Of a stretch of 64,000 bases of DNA, positions 53,655 through 63,877 are shown piece by piece. Under the pieces are notes generated by a model, which saw only the letters and a list, made by a program, of their open reading frames with translations, ran no database searches and had not been told where the DNA came from. This DNA is from Mycobacterium sp. IS-836. GTDB lineage: Bacteria; Actinomycetota; Actinomycetes; Mycobacteriales; Mycobacteriaceae. The DNA is taken from contig NZ_MBEU01000055.1 of NCBI RefSeq assembly GCF_001954275.1, forward strand, positions 1-64,000, written 5' to 3'. The first letter of the stretch is position 1. The number at the start of each line of letters is the position of its first letter. A program made the position numbers and the translations under genes.

Positions 53655-55139
53655 ATGAAACACGCTATGACGACGACCGAAAACGCGCTCACCCCCGACG
53701 TTCGCAACGGCATCGAGTTCAAGGTCGCCGATCTGTCGCTGGCGGAGTACGGCCGGCGCGACATCGAGCTCTCCGAGCAGGAGATGCCGGGTTTGATGTC
53801 GCTGCGCCGCGAGTACGCCGAAGTGCAACCGCTCAAGGGCGCGCGGATCTCGGGCTCGCTGCACATGACGGTGCAGACGGCCGTGCTGATCGAGACCCTC
53901 GTCTCGCTGGGCGCCGAAGTCCGCTGGGCGTCGTGCAACATCTTCTCCACCCAGGACCACGCCGCCGCGGCGATCGTCGTCGGCCCGCACGGCACCCCCG
54001 AGGAGCCCAAGGGCGTGCCGGTGTTCGCGTGGAAGGGCGAGACGCTCGAGGAGTACTGGTGGGCCGCCGAGCAGATGCTGACGTGGCCCGACGAGCCGGC
54101 CAACATGATCCTCGACGATGGCGGCGACGCGACCATGCTGGTGCTGCGCGGCGCGCAGTACGAGAAGGCCGGCGTCGTGCCCCCGGCCGAGGACGACGAC
54201 CCCACCGAGTGGAAGGTCTTCCTGGACCTGCTGCGCCGCCGCTTCGAGACCGACAAGGACAAGTGGACCAAGATCGCGGAGTCGGTCAAGGGCGTCACCG
54301 AGGAGACCACCACCGGGGTGCTGCGGCTCTACCAGTTCGCGGCGGCCGGTGACCTGGCGTTCCCGGCGATCAACGTCAACGACTCGGTGACCAAGTCCAA
54401 GTTCGACAACAAGTACGGCTGCCGCCATTCGCTGATCGACGGCATCAACCGCGGCACCGACGTGCTGATCGGCGGCAAGAAGGTGCTCGTCTGCGGCTAC
54501 GGCGACGTCGGCAAGGGCTGCGCCGAGTCCGTCAAGGGTCAGGGTGCGCGCGTCGTCGTCACCGAGGTCGACCCGATCAACGCGCTGCAGGCCCTGATGG
54601 AGGGCTTCGACGTCAAGCGGGTCGAGGACGCGATCGGCGAGGCGGACATCGTGATCACCGCGACCGGCAACAAGGACATCATCACGCTGGCCCACATGAA
54701 GGCGATGAAAGACCACGCGGTGCTGGGCAACATCGGGCACTTCGACAACGAGATTCAGGTCTCCGCACTGGAAAGGTCCGGCGCCACCAAGGTGAACATC
54801 CGGCCGCAGGTCGACCTGTGGACGTTCCCCGACAGCGGCAAGTCGATCATCCTGCTCTCCGAGGGCCGGCTGCTGAACCTCGGCAACGCCACCGGCCACC
54901 CATCGTTCGTGATGAGCAACAGCTTCTCCAACCAGGTGATCGCGCAGATCGAGTTGTGGACCAAGAACGACGAGTACGACAACGAGGTGTACCGGCTGCC
55001 CAAGCACCTCGACGAGAAGGTGGCCCGCATCCACGTCGAGGCGCTGGGTGGTGAGCTGACCAAGCTGACCAAGGAGCAGGCCGAGTACATCGGCGTCGAC
55101 GTCGACGGTCCGTACAAGGCCGACCACTACCGGTACTGA
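53655..55139 (+). CDS. sahH: S-adenosylhomocysteine hydrolase
   Basis: 494 residues (M. tuberculosis SahH 495), which splits S-adenosylhomocysteine to homocysteine and adenosine and so relieves product inhibition of methyltransferases. Segments: [35 protein letters not shown] (substrate), [16 protein letters not shown] (NAD Rossmann), [20 protein letters not shown] and the C-terminal KADHYRY, which enters the neighbouring subunit. Start ATG 53655 is adjacent to AAGAAGG; ATG 53667 is equally plausible. Confidence 0.97.
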   Translation: MKHAMTTTENALTPDVRNGIEFKVADLSLAEYGRRDIELSEQEMPGLMSLRREYAEVQPLKGARISGSLHMTVQTAVLIETLVSLGAEVRWASCNIFSTQDHAAAAIVVGPHGTPEEPKGVPVFAWKGETLEEYWWAAEQMLTWPDEPANMILDDGGDATMLVLRGAQYEKAGVVPPAEDDDPTEWKVFLDLLRRRFETDKDKWTKIAESVKGVTEETTTGVLRLYQFAAAGDLAFPAINVNDSVTKSKFDNKYGCRHSLIDGINRGTDVLIGGKKVLVCGYGDVGKGCAESVKGQGARVVVTEVDPINALQALMEGFDVKRVEDAIGEADIVITATGNKDIITLAHMKAMKDHAVLGNIGHFDNEIQVSALERSGATKVNIRPQVDLWTFPDSGKSIILLSEGRLLNLGNATGHPSFVMSNSFSNQVIAQIELWTKNDEYDNEVYRLPKHLDEKVARIHVEALGGELTKLTKEQAEYIGVDVDGPYKADHYRY

Positions 55140-55152
55140 GCCGTCTGCGGCC

Positions 55153-55212
55153 GAGCGCCCGGCCCGCCGGGCGTTGGGCGCCGACTGCCCGGCCCGCCGG
55201 GCGCTCGACGGC
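55153..55212. repeat. Two tandem 30-base hairpin units between sahH and tmk
   Basis: Two copies with period 30 (55153-55182, 55183-55212) each carry the palindrome GCCCGGCCCGCCGGGC (55157-55172 and 55187-55202). The 30-base period equals that of the array after manB at 37948-38007, but the sequence differs. No U run is present. Confidence 0.6.
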
Positions 55213-55231
55213 GGCGGGTTAGGCTCGCGCC

Positions 55232-55864
55232 GTGCTGATCGCGATCGAAGGGGTCGACGGCGCCGGCAAGCGGACGTTGTCCGAGGGCTTGCGTAAAGCG
55301 TTCGAGGCGGCCGGGAAGTCGGTTGCCACGCTGGCGTTCCCGCGCTACGGGCAGTCGGTGACCGCCGACGTCGCCGCGGAGGCGTTGCACGGCGAGCACG
55401 GCGACCTCGCCTCGTCGGCGTACGCGATGGCGATGCTGTTCGCGCTCGACCGCGCGGCGGCGGTCGGCGAAATCGAGGCGCTGGCCCGCGCGCACGACGT
55501 GGTGATCCTGGACCGTTACGTCGCTTCCAACGCGGCCTACACCGCCGCCCGGCTGCGCGAGGACGCGGCGGGAGAAGCGGCGGCCTGGGTGCAGCGGCTG
55601 GAATATCAGCGACTGGGGTTGCCCGCGCCGGACTGGCAGGTGCTGCTCGCGGTGTCCGCCGAACTCGCCGCGCAGCGGGCCCGCGACCGCGCCGAATCGG
55701 AGCCGGGCCGGGCGCGCGACAGCTACGAACGCGACGACGACCTTCAGCAGCGCACCGGTGCGGTGTACGCAGGTTTGGCCGCCGCGGACTGGGGCGGGCG
55801 GTGGCTCGTCGTCGACGCGGACGTCGATCCGGGCGGGCTGGCGGCCGCGTTGATCGCCCCGTAG
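55232..55864 (+). CDS. tmk: Thymidylate kinase
   Basis: 210 residues (M. tuberculosis Tmk 214). P-loop IAIEGVDGAGKRTLSEGL (residues 3-20, GAGKRTL), DR(Y/H)-type motif VVILDRYVASNAAYTA and the lid region RARDRAESEPGRARDSYERD. Converts dTMP to dTDP. GTG 55232 is the start. Follows sahH and precedes mtrA, as in M. tuberculosis. Confidence 0.96.
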   Translation: MLIAIEGVDGAGKRTLSEGLRKAFEAAGKSVATLAFPRYGQSVTADVAAEALHGEHGDLASSAYAMAMLFALDRAAAVGEIEALARAHDVVILDRYVASNAAYTAARLREDAAGEAAAWVQRLEYQRLGLPAPDWQVLLAVSAELAAQRARDRAESEPGRARDSYERDDDLQQRTGAVYAGLAAADWGGRWLVVDADVDPGGLAAALIAP

Positions 55865-55958
55865 AGACGGCCAGATAGCACAAATTTGTCACGATTTGCC
55901 CCTATCGAATAAGAAACGCCCGTGTGGCGCCCGAGTTTTGTCCCGATTCGGTGACACC

Positions 55959-56645
55959 ATGGACTCCATGAGGCAAAGGATCTTGGTCGTCGATGACGAC
56001 GCTTCGCTGGCGGAGATGCTGACCATCGTGCTGCGTGGGGAGGGCTTCGACACCGCGGTCATCGGTGACGGCACCCAGGCCCTGACCGCGGTGCGCGAGC
56101 TGCGCCCGGATTTGGTGCTGCTGGACCTGATGTTGCCCGGCATGAACGGCATCGACGTGTGCCGGGTCTTGCGCGCCGACTCCGGCGTGCCGATCGTCAT
56201 GCTGACGGCCAAGACCGACACCGTCGACGTGGTGCTGGGCCTGGAGTCGGGTGCCGACGACTACATCATGAAGCCGTTCAAGCCCAAGGAGCTGGTCGCC
56301 CGGGTGCGCGCGCGGCTGCGGCGCAACGACGACGAGCCCGCCGAGATGCTGTCGATCGCCGACGTCGAGATCGACGTGCCCGCCCACAAGGTCACTCGCA
56401 ACGGCGAGCAGATCTCTCTGACCCCGCTGGAGTTCGACCTGCTGGTCGCGCTGGCACGCAAACCACGCCAGGTGTTTACTCGTGATGTGCTGCTCGAACA
56501 GGTGTGGGGATACCGGCACCCAGCGGATACCCGCTTGGTAAACGTGCATGTCCAGCGTCTACGGGCCAAGGTCGAAAAAGACCCTGAGAACCCGACTGTG
56601 GTGTTGACCGTTCGAGGAGTGGGATACAAGGCCGGACCTCCGTGA
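55959..56645 (+). CDS. mtrA: Response regulator MtrA
   Basis: 228 residues, same length as the M. tuberculosis protein and nearly identical to it as recalled. Receiver domain with [11 protein letters not shown], phospho-acceptor Asp56 in [13 protein letters not shown] and Lys in [15 protein letters not shown]; OmpR-type winged helix with [20 protein letters not shown] and [20 protein letters not shown]. It controls DnaA/oriC-linked, cell division and envelope genes. ATG 55959; the stop overlaps mtrB by 4 bases. Confidence 0.98.
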   Translation: MDSMRQRILVVDDDASLAEMLTIVLRGEGFDTAVIGDGTQALTAVRELRPDLVLLDLMLPGMNGIDVCRVLRADSGVPIVMLTAKTDTVDVVLGLESGADDYIMKPFKPKELVARVRARLRRNDDEPAEMLSIADVEIDVPAHKVTRNGEQISLTPLEFDLLVALARKPRQVFTRDVLLEQVWGYRHPADTRLVNVHVQRLRAKVEKDPENPTVVLTVRGVGYKAGPP

Positions 56646-58309
56646 TCCGGCGCTCGCCGCGACGCACCAGGAGTCGTTGGGGGCGCACGGGCCCCATGGC
56701 ACGCGGCTTAGGTGCGTTGAGCCGAGCCGTTGGCATTGCCTGGCGCCGTTCGCTGCAATTGCGAGTCGTGGCGCTGACCCTTGGCCTGTCGTTGGCGGTG
56801 ATCCTGGCGCTCGGCTTCGTGCTGACCAGTCAGGTCACCAACCGGGTGCTCGACGTCAAGGTCAAAGCCGCCCTCGAGCAGATCGAGCGGGCGCGCACCA
56901 CCGTCGGTGGGATCGTCAACGGCGAGGAGACGCGCTCGCTGGACAGCAGCCTTCAGCTGGCCCGCAACACGTTGACGTCGAAGACCGACCCGGCGTCGGG
57001 CGCCGGCCTCGCGGGTGCGTTCGACGCGGCGCTGCTCGTTCCCGGTGACGGCCCGCGCGCCGCGAGTTCGGCGGGACCCGTCGACCAGGTGCCCAACTCG
57101 CTGCGCGGCTTCGTCAAGGCCGGGCAGGCCGCCTATCAATACGCCACGGTGCACACCGACGGCTTCTCCGGGCCGGCCCTGATCATCGGCACGCCGGCGT
57201 CGGCACAGGTGGCCAACCTGGAGCTGTACCTGATCTTCCCGCTCAAAAACGAGCAGGCCACCATCCAGCTGGTGCGCGGCACGATGATCACCGGCGGAGC
57301 GGTGCTGCTGGTCCTGCTCGCCGGGATCGCGCTGCTGGTATCGCGTCAGGTCGTCGTGCCGGTGCGGTCGGCGTCGCGGATCGCCGAACGGTTCGCCGAC
57401 GGCCATCTGTCCGAGCGGATGCCGGTGCGCGGCGAGGACGACATGGCCCGGCTGGCGGTGTCGTTCAACGACATGGCGGAGAGCCTGTCGCGCCAGATCA
57501 CCCAGCTCGAGGAGTTCGGCAACCTGCAGCGGCGGTTCACCTCCGACGTCAGCCACGAGCTGCGCACCCCGCTGACCACCGTGCGGATGGCCGCCGACCT
57601 GATCTACGACCACAGCGCCGACCTCGACCCGACGCTGGCGCGGTCCACCGAGTTGATGGTCAACGAGCTGGACCGCTTCGAGACGCTGCTCAACGACCTG
57701 CTGGAGATCTCCCGCCACGACGCGGGCGTGGCCGAGCTGTCCGTCGAGGCGGTCGACCTGCGCACCACGGTGCGAAGCGCGCTGGGCAACGTGGGGCACC
57801 TGGCCGAAGAGGCCGGCATCGAGCTGCTTGTCGAGATGCCGGACGAGGAGGTGATCGCCGAGGTCGACGCGCGCCGGGTGGAGCGGATCCTGCGCAACCT
57901 GATCGCCAACGCCATCGACCACGCCGAGCACAAGCCCGTCCACATCCGGATGGGCGCAGACGAGGACACGGTCGCCGTCACGGTCCGCGACCACGGGGTG
58001 GGGCTGCGGCCCGGCGAGGAGAAGCTGGTGTTCAGCCGGTTCTGGCGCTCGGACCCGTCGCGGGTGCGGCGCTCCGGCGGCACGGGGCTGGGCCTGGCGA
58101 TCAGCATCGAGGACGCGCGCCTGCACCAGGGCCGGCTCGAGGCGTGGGGCGAGCCCGGTCAGGGCGCGTGCTTCCGGCTGACGCTGCCGCTGGTTCGCGG
58201 CCACAAGGTCACCACCAGCCCGCTGCCCATGAAACCCATTCCGCAACCGCCGGCTGCCGAACGCAAGGAGCGCCAGCGCACGCGCGAGCATGCCGAGAGG
58301 AGCGGGTGA
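56642..58309 (+). CDS. mtrB: Sensor histidine kinase MtrB
   Basis: 555 residues (M. tuberculosis 567). TM1 about residues 41-62 ([20 protein letters not shown]) and TM2 about 218-240 ([18 protein letters not shown]) flank an extracytoplasmic domain. A HAMP domain ([20 protein letters not shown]) is followed by HisKA with [20 protein letters not shown] (phospho-His) and an HATPase_c with [21 protein letters not shown] and [19 protein letters not shown]. Partner of MtrA, linked to LpqB. Start GTG 56642. Confidence 0.97.
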   Translation: MIRRSPRRTRSRWGRTGPMARGLGALSRAVGIAWRRSLQLRVVALTLGLSLAVILALGFVLTSQVTNRVLDVKVKAALEQIERARTTVGGIVNGEETRSLDSSLQLARNTLTSKTDPASGAGLAGAFDAALLVPGDGPRAASSAGPVDQVPNSLRGFVKAGQAAYQYATVHTDGFSGPALIIGTPASAQVANLELYLIFPLKNEQATIQLVRGTMITGGAVLLVLLAGIALLVSRQVVVPVRSASRIAERFADGHLSERMPVRGEDDMARLAVSFNDMAESLSRQITQLEEFGNLQRRFTSDVSHELRTPLTTVRMAADLIYDHSADLDPTLARSTELMVNELDRFETLLNDLLEISRHDAGVAELSVEAVDLRTTVRSALGNVGHLAEEAGIELLVEMPDEEVIAEVDARRVERILRNLIANAIDHAEHKPVHIRMGADEDTVAVTVRDHGVGLRPGEEKLVFSRFWRSDPSRVRRSGGTGLGLAISIEDARLHQGRLEAWGEPGQGACFRLTLPLVRGHKVTTSPLPMKPIPQPPAAERKERQRTREHAERSG

Positions 58310-60066
58310 TGCGCCGGCTCCTGGGTCTGCTGTTGCTGGCGGTGTTGCTCGCCGGGTGCGCCGGGGTGCCCAGCTCGTCGGCACCCCAGGCCATCGGCAC
58401 CATCGAGCGACCGGCGCCGTCGAACCTGCCCAAGCCGACCCCGGGCATGGACCCCGACGTGCTGCTGCGCGAATTCCTCAAGGCCACAGCCGATCCCGCG
58501 AACCGGCATCTGGCCGCGCGGCAGTTCCTCACCCAGTCGGCGTCCAACGCGTGGGACGACGCGGGTAGCGCACTGCTGATCGACCATGTGGTGTTCGTGG
58601 AAACCCGTGGCGCTGAACGGGTTTCGGCAAACATGCGGGCCGACATCCTGGGCTCGCTGTCCGACATGGGGGTGTTCGAAACCGCGGAGGGCACGCTGCC
58701 GGACCCGGGCCCGATCGAGTTGGTCAAGACGTCGGGCGGTTGGCGCATCGACCGCCTGCCCAACGGAGTCTTCTTGGACTGGCAGCAATTTCAGGCGACC
58801 TACAAACGCAACACGCTGTACTTCGCCGACCCCACGGGCAAGACCGTGGTCCCCGACCCGCGCTACGTCGCGGTGTCCGATCACGATCAGCTGGCGACCG
58901 AACTCGTGTCCAAGCTGCTGGCGGGCCCGCGGCCGGAGATGGCCCATACGGTCCGCAACCTGCTCGCGCCGCCGCTGCGGCTGCGCGGCCCGGTGACCCG
59001 GGCCGACGGCGGCAAAAACGGGATCGGCCGCGGTTACGGGGGAGCGCGCATCGATCTGGAGAAATTATCGACGACCGATCCGCACAGCCGGCAATTGCTT
59101 GCCGCGCAAATCATTTGGACCCTGGCCCGCGCGGATATCAGGGGGCCGTATGTGATCAACGCCGACGGTGCGCCGCTGGACGACAGGTTCGCCGAGGGCT
59201 GGACTACCTCCGACGTCGCGGCCACCGACCCGGGCGTGGCCGACGGCGCAGGCGCGGGTTTGCACGCGCTGGTCAACGGTTCCCTGGTCGGGTTGGACGG
59301 GCAGCACACCACGACGGTGCCCGGGGCCTTCGGGCGGATGGGGGACCAGTCGTCCGCCGCGCTGTCGCGCAGTGGGCGCGAGGTGGCGTCGGTGGTGACC
59401 CTGCGGCGCGGCGCCCCCGACGTGGCGGAGTCGCTGTGGATCGGCGAGCTGGGTGGTGAGGCGGTGCAATCCGCCGACGGGCACAGCATTTCGCGGCCCA
59501 GCTGGTCGCTGGACGACGCGGTCTGGGTGGTGGTCGACACCAACAACGTGCTGCGGTCGTTCCAGGAGCCGGCGTCGGGGCAGCCCGCGCGCATCCCGGT
59601 GGATTCGGCGGCGGTCGCCACTCGCTTCCCGGGGCCGATCACCGAGCTGCAGCTGTCCCGCGACGGCACCCGCGCCGCGATGGTGATCGCCGGCCAGGTG
59701 ATCATCGCCAGCGTCGAGCAGACCCAGGCCGGCCAGTTCGCCCTGACATATCCGCGGCGGCTGGGTTTCGGTCTCGGCACGTCGGTGGTGGCGCTGTCCT
59801 GGCGAACCGGCGATGACATCGTGGTGACCCGCACGGACGCCACGCATCCGGTGTCGTACGTGAACATCGACGGCGTGAACTCCGACGCGCCCTCGCGCGG
59901 TTTGCAGATTCCGCTGACGGCGATCGCGGCCAACCCGTCGACGGTGTACGTCGCAGCTCCGCAAGGGGTGCTGCAATATTCGGCGTCCTCCGCCGAAGGC
60001 GAGCAGAGCTGGTCGGAGGTAGCCGGGTTGGGGGCGCCCGGAGCGGCTCCGGTCTTGCCTGGCTGA
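58309..60066 (+). CDS. lpqB: Lipoprotein LpqB
   Basis: 585 residues (M. tuberculosis 583). Type II signal peptide [17 protein letters not shown] with lipobox LAGC and lipidated Cys17. The N-terminal GerMN-like domain and a C-terminal beta-propeller-type region (residues about 300-585, repeating blade strands such as [19 protein letters not shown]) form the extracytoplasmic part. LpqB binds the MtrB sensor domain and tunes MtrA phosphorylation. The ATG at 58309 shares its A with the mtrB stop (TGATG). Confidence 0.96.
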   Translation: MRRLLGLLLLAVLLAGCAGVPSSSAPQAIGTIERPAPSNLPKPTPGMDPDVLLREFLKATADPANRHLAARQFLTQSASNAWDDAGSALLIDHVVFVETRGAERVSANMRADILGSLSDMGVFETAEGTLPDPGPIELVKTSGGWRIDRLPNGVFLDWQQFQATYKRNTLYFADPTGKTVVPDPRYVAVSDHDQLATELVSKLLAGPRPEMAHTVRNLLAPPLRLRGPVTRADGGKNGIGRGYGGARIDLEKLSTTDPHSRQLLAAQIIWTLARADIRGPYVINADGAPLDDRFAEGWTTSDVAATDPGVADGAGAGLHALVNGSLVGLDGQHTTTVPGAFGRMGDQSSAALSRSGREVASVVTLRRGAPDVAESLWIGELGGEAVQSADGHSISRPSWSLDDAVWVVVDTNNVLRSFQEPASGQPARIPVDSAAVATRFPGPITELQLSRDGTRAAMVIAGQVIIASVEQTQAGQFALTYPRRLGFGLGTSVVALSWRTGDDIVVTRTDATHPVSYVNIDGVNSDAPSRGLQIPLTAIAANPSTVYVAAPQGVLQYSASSAEGEQSWSEVAGLGAPGAAPVLPG

Positions 60067-60209
60067 CCGCCCCTGGCCACATTGCGCACCGTTCTGGACG
60101 GATAGCGCGGACTTCCCGTCGTGGCATAGCACCGCGAAGTCTCCGTAGCTAGCTTCGTTAACACGCGGACGGGACCGCGCGTCTATGGAAGGCGGGGAAG
60201 GCTGACCGA

Positions 60210-61244
60210 GTGAGCGACCAACGGACAGCGAATGTTTCGGAAACGCACATATGGACGCCGGCGAAAGATTTCGACGACTTCGCCCTGGTGTGTTGCGGCC
60301 GACCCCACATGAATCTGTTGATCGATCCCGAGGAGTTTTCGCTAATCCAGCGCGTGGCCCGGGTGGGTCCGCTCACCATCTCCGAAATCGTCGTCGGCTC
60401 CGATCTGTCGATGGATGCCGGCGAGGAGTGTGGGGCCTACCGGGTCGTAATGCAGCGGACTGGCCGCATAGAGGGTCGACATAGGGGAATTGCTCTCACG
60501 GGCGGGCCAGGCGCTGCGTCCGTATACGCACCGAAGGGACACACCGCGGGGGTCTGGACCGCTGGAACCAGGTTGATTTCTGTGAAGATCGCACGCTGCG
60601 CCGTCGACGATGCGCTCGGCGATGCACTCGGCCGCCCGGTGACGGGTCAACCCGATTTCGCACCGTTCATGCGCACCGATGCGGCGCCGACCCGAAGCTG
60701 GATCAATATGGTGTTGTCGTTCAAGGACCTGCTTTTCCGGCCCGACAGCGTGCTGCGGCAACCGCTTGTCGGATTGCCGTTCGTCGACGGTCTGGTGCGC
60801 GGGTTCTTGCTGGCCGCCGAGCATCCGCACCTGGACGCCCTGACCAGACGCGAACGACTGGGCGCCCCTCGCTCCATTCGTACTGCGGTCGAAATCATCG
60901 AAGAGGAGGCCGATTTGCCGCTGACACTAGCGTCGATCGCGGGGCGCAGTCACATCAGTGTTCGTACGCTGCAGCAAGGGTTTCGGCGCTACCTGGACAC
61001 GTCGCCGATGGCATATCTGCGCGAGGTCCGGCTGCGCCGGGCGCACGAAACCCTGCTGGCGGCTGACCCATCGATGGTTACCGTAGCTTCGGTTGCTTAC
61101 CGGTGGGGCTTCAGCAACCTCGGCAGGTTTGCTGCTGCCCATGCCGCGCGCTACCGTGAGACACCGACACAGACTTTGCGGCGCAGGGCGTTCGCGCGCA
61201 GGCCAACGGAGCTACCGATTCGCCCTGGGATCCGTCGGCTGTGA
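60210..61244 (+). CDS. AraC family transcriptional regulator (copy 1)
   Basis: 344 residues. N-terminal AraC-binding-like (AraC_binding_2) domain, residues about 20-200, then two C-terminal helix-turn-helix units: LTLASIAGRSHISVRTLQQGFRRYLDTSPM and VTVASVAYRWGFSNLGRFAAAHAARYRETP. Starts GTG 60210, with GGAAGGCGGGGAAGG upstream. It shares full-length similarity with the next gene (for example TLQQGFRRYL/SLQHGFQRHL and PMAYLREVRLRRAH in both). A third relative is cut by the right window edge. The inducer is unknown. Confidence 0.92.
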   Translation: MSDQRTANVSETHIWTPAKDFDDFALVCCGRPHMNLLIDPEEFSLIQRVARVGPLTISEIVVGSDLSMDAGEECGAYRVVMQRTGRIEGRHRGIALTGGPGAASVYAPKGHTAGVWTAGTRLISVKIARCAVDDALGDALGRPVTGQPDFAPFMRTDAAPTRSWINMVLSFKDLLFRPDSVLRQPLVGLPFVDGLVRGFLLAAEHPHLDALTRRERLGAPRSIRTAVEIIEEEADLPLTLASIAGRSHISVRTLQQGFRRYLDTSPMAYLREVRLRRAHETLLAADPSMVTVASVAYRWGFSNLGRFAAAHAARYRETPTQTLRRRAFARRPTELPIRPGIRRL

Positions 61245-61271
61245 CGGGCGGATCGAGTGGGAGATGCCGCG

Positions 61272-62255
61272 ATGACAGTAGAAAACACCGCATGGGTTTC
61301 GGTGCAGTCGTTGGACGACTTTGCCGAGCTGCGTACGAGCCAGACGGGTTCATCGCCTGATTGGTGGCCAGACATCGGGCCACTCGGGGACACCGGGTCG
61401 TTCTCTTTCACGCACCGGATGCGCCGCATCGGACCGATCACTGTGCTAGACATCGACTTTCAAGACGACGTGTGGGTGAATGGCGGTGAGATGCGTCCCC
61501 ACTATCACGTCACCCTGCCGGTCGCGCCTTGGTCGGCAGCGATGGTTGACAATTTCTCCATTGCCGCGGAGCCCGGTTCGGTCGCGGTGTTCCGGCCCGA
61601 GGGCCAAGCGGGAGTGGAGCGTTACGTCGGCCGACTGCTGGCCGTGATGATCGATCGTCACGCCGTTGAAGATGCTCTTGCGGATGCGCTTGGACGGTCC
61701 ATCACTTCCCAAATCGACTTTGAGCCCCTCATGCCGACCGCAACCGCGGTCGTCCGCAGCTGGATCACCATGGTGTCGCAGTTCACCGACCAGCTGTTCC
61801 GGCCTCGCAGTGTCCTGCATCAGCCCATGGTCGGAATGCCATTCGCCGAGAGCGTGGTCCGCGGTTTCTTGGTGGCCGCAGACCACTCCTACCGCGCGAT
61901 GTTGGAGGGCGAGGCAGCCGCGCCCCCGCCGGGCGCCATCCGGACGGCAATCGAGGTCATCGAGGCCGAAGCGGACCAGCCGTTGACGGTCTCCGAACTG
62001 GCCCAGCGCAGCTACGTCAGCGTTAGATCACTTCAGCATGGATTCCAGCGTCACCTGGGGGTCACGCCGATGGCATATTTGCGTGAAGTCCGGCTACGCC
62101 GTGCGCACCAGACCCTGCTCGAGTCCGACCCATCGACAGCCACAGTGGCCTCGGTCGCGTACCGCTGGGGCTTCACCAACCTCGGCAGGTTCGCCGCTGC
62201 CCACACCGCCCGCTACCGTGAACCACCAGTGGAGACACTGCGCCGCAATGCCTGA
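61272..62255 (+). CDS. AraC family transcriptional regulator (copy 2)
   Basis: 327 residues from ATG 61272, with GGGAG 8 bases upstream; a GTG at 61257 is open. Same architecture as copy 1: AraC_binding_2 domain followed by LTVSELAQRSYVSVRSLQHGFQRHLGVTPMA and TVASVAYRWGFTNLGRFAAAHTARYREPP. It starts 27 bases after copy 1 stops, so the pair is probably one transcript and a tandem duplication. The C-terminal domain is more conserved between the copies than the N-terminal sensing domain, so different inducers are likely. Confidence 0.92.
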   Translation: MTVENTAWVSVQSLDDFAELRTSQTGSSPDWWPDIGPLGDTGSFSFTHRMRRIGPITVLDIDFQDDVWVNGGEMRPHYHVTLPVAPWSAAMVDNFSIAAEPGSVAVFRPEGQAGVERYVGRLLAVMIDRHAVEDALADALGRSITSQIDFEPLMPTATAVVRSWITMVSQFTDQLFRPRSVLHQPMVGMPFAESVVRGFLVAADHSYRAMLEGEAAAPPPGAIRTAIEVIEAEADQPLTVSELAQRSYVSVRSLQHGFQRHLGVTPMAYLREVRLRRAHQTLLESDPSTATVASVAYRWGFTNLGRFAAAHTARYREPPVETLRRNA

Positions 62256-62265
62256 TGAGCTTGCC

Positions 62266-62751
62266 TCAGGCGTACCGACTGATATCCCTCACTTGCGCGA
62301 CGATCGACGCGGAGGCGACCGACCTTCCTTGCTCACCGGCCAGGTCCGCTTCGAGCACCGCTGAGGTGCTGGTCACAGACCGCACCCGCGCGGTGACAAC
62401 GAACAAGCTTCCCTTCGCCGCGCGCAGGTAGTTCACCGTCATAGTCAGGGTTGGGAACCCGTGGCCCGTCACCAGGGTGCCACAGTGCGCCGCGGCTTGG
62501 TCCAGCATCTCGGCGATGGATCCGCCGCTGAGAGCCATAAATGCTGTGAAGCGTTCGGGCCCGGGACGAAACGAGACCACCAGGGACTTATCCACGCGTG
62601 ACCCTGCCTCAAATCGGGCGTTCAGCGCCGAAAGTTGGGGCGGCAGTGAGCTATTCATTGCCGCGATCCACTCCGGTTCGGAAAGCGCTGCTCCAGATTC
62701 GCCGAAAAGACGCAGATAGGCATCGCGGGTCGACGTGACGCTATCGTGCAA
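62266..62751 (-). CDS. PaaI-type hotdog-fold thioesterase
   Basis: 161 residues from TTG 62751, with AGGAGAGGA 6-7 bases upstream; the longer frame from 62817 overlaps the oxidoreductase. The hotdog core is VSFRPGPERFTAFMALSGGSIAEMLDQAAAHCGTL with the family Asp/Glu and the strand GFPTLTMTVNYLRAAKGS. Acts on aryl- or acyl-CoA thioesters. It overlaps the upstream oxidoreductase gene by 11 bases, so the two are co-expressed. Convergent with AraC copy 2. Confidence 0.85.
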   Translation of the reverse strand: MHDSVTSTRDAYLRLFGESGAALSEPEWIAAMNSSLPPQLSALNARFEAGSRVDKSLVVSFRPGPERFTAFMALSGGSIAEMLDQAAAHCGTLVTGHGFPTLTMTVNYLRAAKGSLFVVTARVRSVTSTSAVLEADLAGEQGRSVASASIVAQVRDISRYA

Positions 62752-63844
62752 CGACGGTCCTCTCCTGATGACCCATACCCCCACTGTGGTCACGGTGCGC
62801 GCACGGGGGCGGCTCATCGCGTGCTTGAGCCGGCCTCCATCCCAGCTTCGGCCCCAGCTTCTCGGCCATGTCGGTGATTATCTGCACGTGATCGTCTTCG
62901 TTGAATCCATGCGGCAACGCAAAGGCCACCTCATCGATCCGCTGAAATCCGCGATGGGCGTACAGGGCATCGGCAATTTCCTCGGATGTGCCGACGTAGT
63001 CGGGAGAGGCGATCATCCCGCGTGGCCCCTGAGGTTGCACCGTACGGTCGATGCGGCTTTGGGCGTAAGCCCGGTACCGGTCGACCTGTTCGGGTGACGC
63101 GGAGTCGGTCGGGATCACCACCAATCCCTGTGAAACCCTGGCAGTTCCGGGGCTCGGATGGTGCGCGCGGAACGCGTCAATATGCTCGGCCTGGATCGTG
63201 GCGAAGTCAAGCGATTGACTTCCTTCGCTGCTGACCAGGTTGGCCGTGAGGTAGTTCAGTCCATGGATTCCAGCCCACACTGCCGATTGCAACCCGCCGC
63301 CGTACCAGACCCTGCCGGCCAGGCCGGGTGAGTGGGGCTGGACTTCCCGGAAGAACTCGTCGTGGCCCAAGACCCCCTCGAAATCGCTGACTGGATCGCC
63401 GCGCAGGCACGCTATGAGGCGTGCCACCCGTGCCTTCGAAAAGTTCTCCACCTCGTGGGTTTCGGGATAGAGCGCAGCCTTGAACTTGTCGTAGAGATAG
63501 GGGGTGCCAACCGACACGCCCGGGTTGAGCCGACCACCCGACAGGACGTCAACGGTTGCCAGATCTTCAGCGAGCCGCAGCGGGTTCTCCAGGCCGAGCG
63601 GGATCACCGCGGTACCCAGCTCGATTCGGCGGGTGCGCTGGCTGGCGGCGGCCAGGAGCGCGACCGGTGAGGAGATGCCTGGTTGCAGATGCCGTTGGCG
63701 TACCCACACGCTATCGAAGCCGAGCGTCTCCGCACGCTCGATCATCCGCAGTGTCTGCTCATGGCCGGGCCCCGGATCGGCGTGGTCGAATCGGCCGATG
63801 GTGAGGAAACCCATTCTGTGCAACGCCATTCCGCGCTCAGGCAT
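62741..63844 (-). CDS. LLM-class flavin-dependent oxidoreductase
   Basis: 367 residues of the luciferase-like monooxygenase fold. MGFLTIGRFDHADPGPGHEQ at the N terminus, GFDSVWVRQRHLQPGISSPVALL (the H of the QRH..PG segment is typical), RRIELGTAVIPLGLENPLRL, DVLSGGRLNPGVSVGTP and YVGTSEEIADAL are family strands. Members use FMN or coenzyme F420, and mycobacteria encode many F420 ones; the fbiA/fbiB genes are present in this window. Which cofactor is used here cannot be read off directly. The ATG at 63844 is the longest start; later ATGs (63829, 63814) are possible. Confidence 0.9.
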   Translation of the reverse strand: MPERGMALHRMGFLTIGRFDHADPGPGHEQTLRMIERAETLGFDSVWVRQRHLQPGISSPVALLAAASQRTRRIELGTAVIPLGLENPLRLAEDLATVDVLSGGRLNPGVSVGTPYLYDKFKAALYPETHEVENFSKARVARLIACLRGDPVSDFEGVLGHDEFFREVQPHSPGLAGRVWYGGGLQSAVWAGIHGLNYLTANLVSSEGSQSLDFATIQAEHIDAFRAHHPSPGTARVSQGLVVIPTDSASPEQVDRYRAYAQSRIDRTVQPQGPRGMIASPDYVGTSEEIADALYAHRGFQRIDEVAFALPHGFNEDDHVQIITDMAEKLGPKLGWRPAQARDEPPPCAHRDHSGGMGHQERTVVAR

Positions 63845-63877
63845 GGCTTCGACGGTATTGCGGCGGCCGCGGCCCGA